Below are positions 56,539 to 64,000 of a stretch of 64,000 bases of DNA, in pieces. Under the pieces are notes generated by a model. The model saw only the letters and a program-made list of their open reading frames with translations, did not search any database and was not told where the DNA came from. Every line of letters starts with the position of its first letter. Within the stretch, counting starts at the first letter, position 1. The position numbers and the translations under genes are program-made. Origin of the DNA: Ligustrum vulgare (lineage: Eukaryota > Streptophyta > Magnoliopsida > Lamiales > Oleaceae); assembly GCA_963555705.1 (NCBI GenBank), contig OY743190.1:38546929-38610928 (forward strand), written 5' to 3'.

Positions 56539-59500
56539 ATGTCTAGGCGCGGAAACAGAAGTGTGGATGAGCGTCCTGCCCTAGAAGAGGGAGCCACGGC
56601 TCAGTCCACTGCTATTAGAGACTTACTCAGGGCTGTACAAGACATGAGGCAAGCCCCAGCTGCTCCCGCGGTACCCATCATTGAGCAATTCAGAAGGTAC
56701 CGTCCGCCTACTTTTGATGGCGGAAATGGCCCACTAGCCGTGGAAGAGTGGCTGCTAACCATCGAGAAGATATTTAGGCACATATCCTGCCCTGAGGACA
56801 GGAAGATTATCTGTGCTGAGTTTATGCTAGTTGGAAGAGCTGGATATTGGTGGGAATCAGCATCGCGTACCAGGACTGAGGAAGAGCAAGCGGCCTTGAC
56901 ATGGGAGGAATTTAAGACTGAAATCAAAGATAAGTTTTTCCCCCAAGCTCTTCGAGATCATAAAGAGACGGAGTTCCTACGCCTGGTACAAGGAGATATG
57001 GACATAACAGATTATGAGAAGAAGTTTGAGGAGTTGTCACGCTATGCTCCACATCTGGTGGAGACTGAGGCTAAAAAGGCCCGCCGTTTTGAGAGAGGTC
57101 TACGATCGGAGATTCGACAGATAGTTGGTTCTCACGAATTGCCTACATATAGAGAGGTTGTGAAGAAAGCTCAAGCAGTGGCTTATGCTGGAATAAAGTT
57201 TGGTAATGAGGGAAGTCAGAGGAATACCAGATTCCAGGGCAAGAGAAAGTGGAATGGTCCGAATCAGAATCAAAACAGGAACTTTGTGCCCAATAAGAAG
57301 ACGAACTCAGAACCCTCTAAGGGTCAAGCAACTGGAAATATGTCGCCTTGTCCGAAGTGTTTGAAAATGCACAAAGGAGAGTGTTTGATGGGCAAAGGAG
57401 TGTGCTACAAGTGTGGCCAACCAGGTCATTTATCCTTTGATTGTCGCAATCCACCAGCACAGGGCACCGATCAAAAGAAGAGCGTGGACCAGAATAAGAA
57501 GGGAAAGGCCAGAGTGTTTGCCATGGATGCCGTCGAAGATTCCGACGTGATCGCAGGTATACTAACTGTTTCCGGTATTCCTGTTTATATCTTGATTGAT
57601 TCGGGTGCTACACATTCTTTTATTTCTGATGCATGTCTATCTAGACTGGATTTAGTTGGAGAGAAAACTGGTAGTATACTTGAGGTTAGTTTACCATCGG
57701 GAGGAACTATTGAGACTGATAAGATGGTTAAGACGGTAAAAATAGATTTCGATGGCCAAATACTTGAAGCAGATCTGAACATAATTCCGATGAGAGATTT
57801 CGATATTATTCTAGGAATGGACTGGTTGAGTATAAATCGTGCTGCTATCTTGTGCCATGAGAAGGAAGTCGTATTTCGTAGGAATGGCAAAGAAGTATTC
57901 AGATTCTATGGGTCGAAGATTAAGGCACTTCCTCGCCTTATTTCGGCTCTTCAGGCAGAAAGACTTCTAAGCAAGAGAAATTGTCAGGGCTACCTGTTTA
58001 GTCTTCAAGACCAACCGACTAAAGAAGTTACCTTGGAGTCAGTGCCAGTTGTGTGCGATTATGGCGATGTTTTTCCTAATGACCTACCCGGCATTCCGCC
58101 TGATAGGCAAGTAGAGTTTGTTATCGACTTAGTGCCAGGAGCTGCTCCGATTTCTAAAGCTCCGTATCGTATGGCACCGAAAGAGTTGCAGGAATTGAAA
58201 GTCCAGCTGGAGGAATTACTAGAGAAGGGTTTCATCAGGCCCAGCGTGTCCCCATGGGGAGCGTCTGTTCTGTTTGTAAAGAAGAAGGATGGCAGTATGA
58301 GAATGTGCATCGATTATCGAGAACTCAACAAGTTGACGATAAAGAATAAGTATCCATTACCACGGATTGAAGACTTGTTTGATCAACTGAAAGGAGCTGC
58401 TGTTTTCTCAAAAATGGATTTGAGGTCCGGTTACCATCAATTAAAGATTAAGCCATCTGATGTGCCAAAGACAGCATTCAGAACGCGATATGGACATTAT
58501 GAGTTCACAGTGATGCCGTTCGGTCTCACGAATGCACCTGCAGTATTTATGGACTTGATGAATCGAGTTTTCCACCAATATTTGGATAAATTCGTCATTG
58601 TCTTCATTGATGACATTTTAGTTTACTCCAGGGATTCTGAACAGCATAAGGAACATCTGAGAATTGTACTGGAGATATTGAGAGCAGAAAAACTGTATGC
58701 CAAATTCAAGAAGTGTGAATTCTGGCTGGAGAAGATAGGTTTTCTGGGTCACATTGTCACGGTCAAAGGAATTGAAGTTGATCCATCTAAGGTTGAGACA
58801 GTGACTAATTGGGCTATGCCAGCAATTGCTAAAGATGTGAGGAGCTTTCTAGGATTGGCGGGATATTACCGACGGTTCATAGAAGGTTTCTCTAAGATAG
58901 CTGGTCCCATGACTCAGTTGACGCGAAAAGGTGTCAAATTTCAATGGACTGAACAATGTGAGCGAAGTTTCCAAGAGTTGAAGAATAGACTGGTTTCAGC
59001 ACCAGTATTGACGGTACCCGATGGAACTGACGGTTTTGTTATTTACAGTGATGCCTCCAAACATGGATTGGGATGTGTCCTAATGCAGAAAGGTAAAGTG
59101 GTTGCCTACGCTTCGAGGCAATTGAAGCCATATGAGCAAAATTATCCAACGCATGATTTGGAGCTAGCTGCCGTAGTGCATGCTTTGAAGATTTGGCGAC
59201 ACTATCTATACGGTAGCAAATGCGAAATTTACACCGATCATAAGAGTCTCAAATATTTCTTTACTCAGAAGGAGCTGAATATGAGACAGCGCCGATGGCT
59301 TGAGTTGGTGAAAGATTATGACTGCACTATTCTTTACCACCCGGGTAAAGCCAACAAGGTTGCAGATGCGCTAAGCAGAAAGGATGCTGGACAATTATCA
59401 TTCTTGGGAACAATGCAGGAACAACTGATTCGAGATTTTCAGAATATGAGGATCGAAGTACAAGTTCCATCAATCCAAAGTTCTAGTACACTTGCAAACT

Positions 59501-60996
59501 TGATTGTTAAGCCAGATTTGAGAAAAAGAGTAGTGACAGCTCAGGTTAGTGATAAATTCTTGGAAAGGATCAGATCTGAAGTAGGGACGGATAAGAGGAT
59601 AGATTTCGAGATTGCCCCTGACAATGCACTTATGTTCAAAGGTCGTCTCTGTGTACCAAAAGACGATCAGATCAGAAATGAAATATTGGATGAAGCCCAT
59701 TCAGCCCCATATGCAGCTCATCCAGGAGTGACGAAAATGTATCGAGATCTGCGAGAAACTTTCTGGTGGAGGAATATGAAAGGAAGTATTGCTAAATTTG
59801 TCTCGCGCTGCATGGTCTGTCAGCAAGTTAAGGCCGAACATCAGAGACCATCAGGATTGTTAAATCCTTTAGAAATACCCGAATGGAAGTGGGAGAAGAT
59901 CACTATGGATTTTGTTACGGGTTTACCGAGATCTGCGAGAGGGCATGATGCAATTTGGGTTATTGTGGATAGACTCACGAAGTCAGCTCACTTCCTTCTG
60001 ATTCGAATGACCCTCAATGTAGAACAGTTGGCACAGATGTATGTTAGAGAGATTGTTCGACTTCATGGAGTCCCAGTATCCATTGTTTCAGACAGAGATC
60101 CGAGGTTTACCTCGAGATTTTGGAAGAGCTTACAAACGGCTATGGGTACTAAATTAAATTTTAGTACAGCGTATCATCCCCAGACTGACGGACAGTCCGA
60201 ACGTACTATTCAAATTTTAGAAGATATGTTAAGAGCCTGTGTTTTGGATTTGAGCGGTAACTGGGAAACTCACCTGCCATTGGTAGAGTTTGCCTACAAT
60301 AATAGCTTTCAGGCTACCATTGGTATGCCGCCATATGAAGCATTGTATGGACGTAGATGCCGATCACCAATATATTGGGATGAGATTGGTGAGAGGAAGA
60401 TATTAGGTCCAGAATTGATCGAAAAGACAGTAGAGGCTATTGAAAAGATCAGACTGAGGATTAAAGCTGCTCAAGATAGACAGAAGAGCTATGCCGATAA
60501 GAGAAGAAAAGATTTGGAATTTCAAGTTGGAGATAAGGTATTTTTGAAAGTGGCCCCGATGAAAGGAACTTTCCGTTTTGGTACAAGAGGAAAGCTAAGG
60601 CCTCGATATATTGGGCCGTTTGAGATATTGGAACAAGTAGGGAACGTGGCTTATCGTTTGGCGCTACCGCCAGAACTTGCGGCGGTACATAATGTTTTTC
60701 ACATTTCTCTATTAAGGAAGTATGTGCATGATCCCAGCCATGTGGTTAGTTATCAATCGATTCCGATTCAGAAGAATCTATCATATGAGGAAGCACCTAT
60801 GGCAATAGTTGACAGAAAAGTACATGTCTTGAGGAACAAAGAGATTCCCTTAGTCAAGGTCCAGTGGGGTAGACACGGTAGCAACGAGGCTACCTGGGAA
60901 AAAGAAGAGGAAATGTTAGCCAAATATCCAGAAATTTTAGACCAAGTAAGTTTAATTTCGAGGACGAAATTATTTTTTAAGGGGGTAAGGTTGTAG
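56539..60996 (+). CDS. Intact Gag-Pol polyprotein of Tekay-3, 1485 residues
   Basis: The ATG ([13 protein letters not shown]) follows a T-run and AAGGAAA. Domains: capsid 50-200 (WWESASR at 104); zinc boxes [12 protein letters not shown] at 271-282 and [14 protein letters not shown] at 289-302; protease DSG at 354-356; RT 540-760 with DD at 691-692 in FIDDILVYS; RNase H with D838, E875, D900 and D943; integrase with finger H1054, H1061, C1091, C1094 and the triad D1124, D1185, E1221 (35-residue spacing); GPF at 1359-1361; chromodomain about 1418-1470 ([20 protein letters not shown]). All catalytic residues are present. The chromodomain normally binds methylated histone H3 and directs integration to heterochromatin. 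A T-run length change near 60975 lets the frame cross the polypurine tract, and the stop TAG is inside the first bases of the 3' LTR. Confidence 0.97.
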   Translation: MSRRGNRSVDERPALEEGATAQSTAIRDLLRAVQDMRQAPAAPAVPIIEQFRRYRPPTFDGGNGPLAVEEWLLTIEKIFRHISCPEDRKIICAEFMLVGRAGYWWESASRTRTEEEQAALTWEEFKTEIKDKFFPQALRDHKETEFLRLVQGDMDITDYEKKFEELSRYAPHLVETEAKKARRFERGLRSEIRQIVGSHELPTYREVVKKAQAVAYAGIKFGNEGSQRNTRFQGKRKWNGPNQNQNRNFVPNKKTNSEPSKGQATGNMSPCPKCLKMHKGECLMGKGVCYKCGQPGHLSFDCRNPPAQGTDQKKSVDQNKKGKARVFAMDAVEDSDVIAGILTVSGIPVYILIDSGATHSFISDACLSRLDLVGEKTGSILEVSLPSGGTIETDKMVKTVKIDFDGQILEADLNIIPMRDFDIILGMDWLSINRAAILCHEKEVVFRRNGKEVFRFYGSKIKALPRLISALQAERLLSKRNCQGYLFSLQDQPTKEVTLESVPVVCDYGDVFPNDLPGIPPDRQVEFVIDLVPGAAPISKAPYRMAPKELQELKVQLEELLEKGFIRPSVSPWGASVLFVKKKDGSMRMCIDYRELNKLTIKNKYPLPRIEDLFDQLKGAAVFSKMDLRSGYHQLKIKPSDVPKTAFRTRYGHYEFTVMPFGLTNAPAVFMDLMNRVFHQYLDKFVIVFIDDILVYSRDSEQHKEHLRIVLEILRAEKLYAKFKKCEFWLEKIGFLGHIVTVKGIEVDPSKVETVTNWAMPAIAKDVRSFLGLAGYYRRFIEGFSKIAGPMTQLTRKGVKFQWTEQCERSFQELKNRLVSAPVLTVPDGTDGFVIYSDASKHGLGCVLMQKGKVVAYASRQLKPYEQNYPTHDLELAAVVHALKIWRHYLYGSKCEIYTDHKSLKYFFTQKELNMRQRRWLELVKDYDCTILYHPGKANKVADALSRKDAGQLSFLGTMQEQLIRDFQNMRIEVQVPSIQSSSTLANLIVKPDLRKRVVTAQVSDKFLERIRSEVGTDKRIDFEIAPDNALMFKGRLCVPKDDQIRNEILDEAHSAPYAAHPGVTKMYRDLRETFWWRNMKGSIAKFVSRCMVCQQVKAEHQRPSGLLNPLEIPEWKWEKITMDFVTGLPRSARGHDAIWVIVDRLTKSAHFLLIRMTLNVEQLAQMYVREIVRLHGVPVSIVSDRDPRFTSRFWKSLQTAMGTKLNFSTAYHPQTDGQSERTIQILEDMLRACVLDLSGNWETHLPLVEFAYNNSFQATIGMPPYEALYGRRCRSPIYWDEIGERKILGPELIEKTVEAIEKIRLRIKAAQDRQKSYADKRRKDLEFQVGDKVFLKVAPMKGTFRFGTRGKLRPRYIGPFEILEQVGNVAYRLALPPELAAVHNVFHISLLRKYVHDPSHVVSYQSIPIQKNLSYEEAPMAIVDRKVHVLRNKEIPLVKVQWGRHGSNEATWEKEEEMLAKYPEILDQVSLISRTKLFFKGVRL
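60979..60991 (+). promoter_or_regulatory. Polypurine tract of Tekay-3
   Basis: AAGGGGGTAAGGT is directly before the 3' LTR and overlaps the end of the gag-pol frame. Confidence 0.92.
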
Positions 60997-63233
60997 CGAC
61001 CGAGAAATTTTATTATAATAAAAGTTAAATTTATTAATATTTGTTGCTACGATTTCATCCATTTTAAGAAAAACGTGTTCGTCTAGCCAATTAAATTATT
61101 TTAAAATTTCAAGAAAGAAATTTAAATTCCTTTAAATCTTTAAGTCCAAATTTCGATTTTTCATTGGTCCGAAATTATTATTTCATTTTAATCCAATATC
61201 CAAATTTTTATTTTGATACTATTATTTTAAACCCCAATCCAATTTCTCAGTCTCAAGGAAATAAATCCATACCAATAACTTGCCCAATTCACATTCAAAA
61301 CTCCAAAACGTCTCCAATTCATTTTCTCCCCATTTATGTTGAAGTTACAGAATTTAATCTCCATCATCATCACAGGAGTTACAACCTGTTTCAGCTCCCC
61401 AGGTGCCCACTATAAACCAGCCTCAATCCTCATTTTCACGTCCTTCACGCAATCACTATAGTTGGGTAAGAAAATTTCTGCCTCTATTTTCAATTCACAC
61501 AAATGCTCCAGATTCCACCATTTACAACAATCTGAAATCCTCCAAACAAATTCATCAACCAAACTTCAATAAACAAACGCAGAACAATATACACAAATTA
61601 CAGCTCGAGCCTCACACACTGCCAATTCCAAAATCCGCACATCCAGCATTGTCCTTGCAGAAACCTTAAGCATCAAATTCATATTTTCTGCATACCACCA
61701 ACATCATCGACCAAATTCATCCTCAATCTACCATACTGATGCAAAATGGAAGGAACTCAGTATCAATTTCGAACACAACCCCAGAACCAAGTTCACCTCC
61801 TCGTTCCAGAATGGCAGCCACGGTTGCACTGCCAATCATCATGGCCCTGATTTTCAGTCACCAACTACAAACCAACAGCAATCAAATTTCACCACTAACA
61901 CCACCTGAACCGCAACCGCCGCTCGAAACCTCACCAATCGACCACCAACGATTTACCCCAAAAGCAACCCAAACAATCACAAACACTCAAGAAATCAGAA
62001 AAAAAAAAAAAACGAAGCCCAACGTCTTACCTGGGTCATCGGCCGGATTATCGCCGGAAATAACTTCAAACCCGAACCTTGTAACTTCGATTTTTTGCAC
62101 AAAACAATCTGACCCAAACCTTCATTTTTCATACACCCCACCGGCTCCACTTCCCTGTTGCACCGACGGTAGTATAACCGCCTGCGTCCAGCCGGCGGCT
62201 TCGGGTCGGAGAAGGGGCGAGCTCCGCTCGCCATCTCTCAATCTCTGTCTCGAAAGTGTAGAGAGGAGAGAGAGATTTTGATATAAATCAAAATCTGATT
62301 TTCAAATTTGCCCTTTAGTCCCAACTTTTAAAATCTGTCAATTTTGACCCCAAGTTTTTAATAGCTATTATTTAAGCCCTGCAGCTTTTAAAATATCCGA
62401 GTCAGTCCCCTTTATTTTGGAAAAATTTTAATTCAGTCCCAAAATCTTTTAATTTAGTCCCCAATATTTTTATTTTGTGTAAACACCCAAATTTATTCCA
62501 AACTTCTAATTTAAATTTATTTTTCTTTGGCTAGACGACGCAAGCGGACGATTAGAGACTTGAAGTTTTTCCCGCTCGATACATATACTCGTTAAGCTTT
62601 GAGGTAGACTCATACTCTATAATTTATTTAGCTATGATTTGCATGTGAATCTGAAATTATGTAAATCATATATGATGTTATGTTCATGTGATTAACCATG
62701 AGGGGTAAGACGGGCAAATGCTCTCCCGAAAATGGTGTAAGAAGAAGAAATGTTATATGCGCTATAACTTCCATGCATAATTGCATGTTGAATTAAGACA
62801 AGGCAAGGCTACTTTCCGCACTTATGTGAATATGTGTTATGTTATGATATTATGAGAAAAGTATGTTAGCATGATTACATGTTTATGTGCAATTTATGGA
62901 TTAAGTGAATTATTCGGTTATGAGTTTACTGAGTATTTCTTAGAAATACTCACCCCGTTATTAAAAATTTTTGCAGACTTCGGAAGCGGTGGCGAGTGAT
63001 GGACACAAGTGGCAAAGAAATAATTAAATGTTATTTTAAATATTTAAATTTCTGGTTATTTTAAGTCAAACTTTATTTTACCGACTATGGTGAATTTGGA
63101 TGAATGATTGGAATCATATTTTATGCAAAAATTTAAAAATTTCAATTATTTCCGTTAAATGAATATCTATTTTTAAATTTGAGTTTGAGACGATGAAGTA
63201 GCGTTTCGAGTATTTAGAACTCGGGGCGTTACA
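60992..63233 (+). repeat. 3' LTR of Tekay-3
   Basis: The 2242-bp LTR is nearly identical to 53135-55379. TATAAA is at 61411-61416 and the stem-loop at 62931-62951. Frames such as 61403-61669 and 61739-62281 are LTR sequence without coding support. Confidence 0.96.
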
Positions 63234-63238
63234 GCTCT

Positions 63239-63590
63239 CACGAAAAGATTCTTAGAAGGTTTTTGAAAAACTCAAGAAGGAAGAAATTGTGGGATGAGGG
63301 GAGCTTTATAGATACGTCGTCTGTCAGTCTAAACCCATCATCATGAAGCTGAAGGGCTAATCCAGGCGGTACACGTGTCTTAAGAGAGAGTAAGTCGAAG
63401 CACCAACGATTTGAAATTCGAAAGGAAAGTGATCATCCCACCGATGGAGTGTGTCTCACGCGCAGTGGGACTCGTTCCCCTAGAGCATTCCTTAGAAATC
63501 AAAGCCAATTATTTGTTTGCCACAAATGTGCCCCTCAAGAAGACACGCTAGCACATATAATGACAGAATTAAATGGGGAATAAGTCCAAA
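63239..63590 (+). other. TAT fragment after Tekay-3
   Basis: 350 bp continue the TAT untranslated region interrupted at 53134. I see no gene. It ends AAATGGGGAATAAGTCCAAA just before an LTR-like start; the purine-rich ATGGGGAATAAG could be the TAT polypurine tract. Confidence 0.45.
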
Positions 63591-64000
63591 TGTAACACCC
63601 CAAAACTTCAAAATGTAACGATAGAACCCACGCTTGAATCACCTTGGACCATGGGAGTGAACATTCTAGACACATCTAACTTTGCGTTACTCCCTGAAAA
63701 ACTACTGTCACGTATTTACGACCTCACAACCAGTTCAGTTCAGCTTTTCCATGTCAAGTCCGATACGCCCATGAATGGACCCATCGAACTTGAGGGACTA
63801 GTGTTACGACCATGCCCAAATTAAGCTTGACACGTCACTCATGAGTGCCCACATGTGACCCACTAGTTACCTGATGGGCCCAAAGACTTGCGCTATTGCG
63901 TTGCCGAGGTGATATACAGGCCGAATATCTTACGACCGAACTACTAGTTCCGAAGTGGTGATTATTCGAGGTATATGCCCAGGACTAGCGACAAGACTGG
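63591..64000 (+). mobile_element. Start of another LTR (partial, runs off the window)
   Basis: TGTAACACCCCAAAACTTC has the TGTAACA(C/T)CCC start seen in the other chromovirus-type LTRs. It is either the 3' LTR of the TAT element, if the purine stretch before it is the polypurine tract, or a separate insertion with a potential target site CCAAA. The frame 63573-63824 has no family resemblance. Confidence 0.5.

Larger units (their letters stand above)
53135..63233 (+). mobile_element. Tekay-3: intact, young Tekay/Del chromovirus
   Basis: The complete 10.1-kb element has the GCTCT duplication (53130-53134 and 63234-63238), 2245- and 2242-bp LTRs, a primer site, an extra ORF, one gag-pol ORF without interruption and a polypurine tract. 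By eye the LTRs differ by four substitutions and two small indels (a 1-bp change in an A-run near 53333 and a 2-bp poly-A length change near 54150). That is about 0.2%, so insertion was recent. It appears coding-competent. It is the probable model for the autonomous source of Tekay-1 and Tekay-2, though each represents a different subfamily. Confidence 0.96.
28265..63590 (+). mobile_element. TAT-lineage Ty3/gypsy element, ancient, split by five insertions
   Basis: Plus-strand fragments rejoin across nested insertions into gag (28265-28959, 31961-33060), protease-RT (33380-34823), RNase H plus a second archaeal-type RNase H (44803-45880) and integrase (45912-46291, 47718-48499). An antisense gene (49523-51785) and untranslated sequence (51786-51925, 52995-53129, 63239-63590) follow. 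The second RNase H and the antisense gene downstream of pol are hallmarks of the TAT lineage (Retand/Ogre relatives). The LTRs are not recognised: the 5' side is lost near 28200 and the 3' side may begin at 63591. Stops and frameshifts are dense, so this is the oldest layer on the right side. Confidence 0.8.

Noticed and set aside
1..64000. Host single-copy genes, tRNA or rRNA genes
   Set aside because: None was seen. All longer frames are explained by transposable elements; tRNA-like strings are only primer-binding sites.

Overview
The window is a block of nested transposable elements from a plant nuclear genome, most likely a eudicot and probably pericentromeric. It holds Ty3/gypsy chromoviruses of Tekay/Del and CRM-like type, a TAT-lineage element with two RNase H domains, and a plant L1-type LINE tail. 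It is AT-rich and has no recognisable single-copy host gene, tRNA or rRNA. The species cannot be told from the sequence.

Layout. (1) 1-17289: a CRM-like chromovirus (gag 59-1093, protease 9574-10355, RT-RNase H-integrase 14260-17009, start of 3' LTR at 17010). It is split by Tekay-1 (1099-9568, + strand, TSD AGGCG) and by a 3.9-kb solo LTR of a Del-like 'family B' (10361-14254, TSD AACCA). (2) about 17290-28190: Tekay-2 on the minus strand, with both outer LTR ends incomplete. Its 5' LTR is split by another solo LTR (24459-27487, TSD TCTCG). (3) 28265-63590: an old, heavily mutated TAT element. It is split by a minus-strand non-autonomous LTR element (28965-31955, TSD CAAAC), by a family-B element (34829-44797, TSD TCCTC) whose own 5' LTR carries a Tekay-type solo LTR (38127-40417, TSD AATGT), by a solo LTR (46297-47712, TSD GGTGG), by a LINE 3' end (51926-52994), and by Tekay-3 (53135-63233, TSD GCTCT). 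(4) 63591-64000: a further LTR-like terminus running off the window.

Tekay-3 is the only intact autonomous element. Its LTRs differ by about 4 substitutions by eye, and it has one uninterrupted 1485-residue gag-pol ORF with every catalytic residue. Upstream of gag it carries an extra 192-residue ORF.

Unusual signals. (a) A 68-codon ORF inside the family-B LTR is kept in both copies with changes concentrated at third codon positions, behind conserved splice-like signals. (b) Family B carries an intact antisense ORF of 329-393 residues between its primer-binding site and gag. (c) Two decayed Tekay copies carry 89- and 94-bp introns between nucleocapsid and protease that exactly restore frame; Tekay-3 lacks the intron. 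(d) The extra Tekay ORF carries SUMO-interaction-like motifs. (e) A palindromic TTACGGCCGTAA module sits in the LTRs of the CRM-like element, a non-autonomous element that looks like its partner, and a third LTR. All functional statements about these are inference from sequence.
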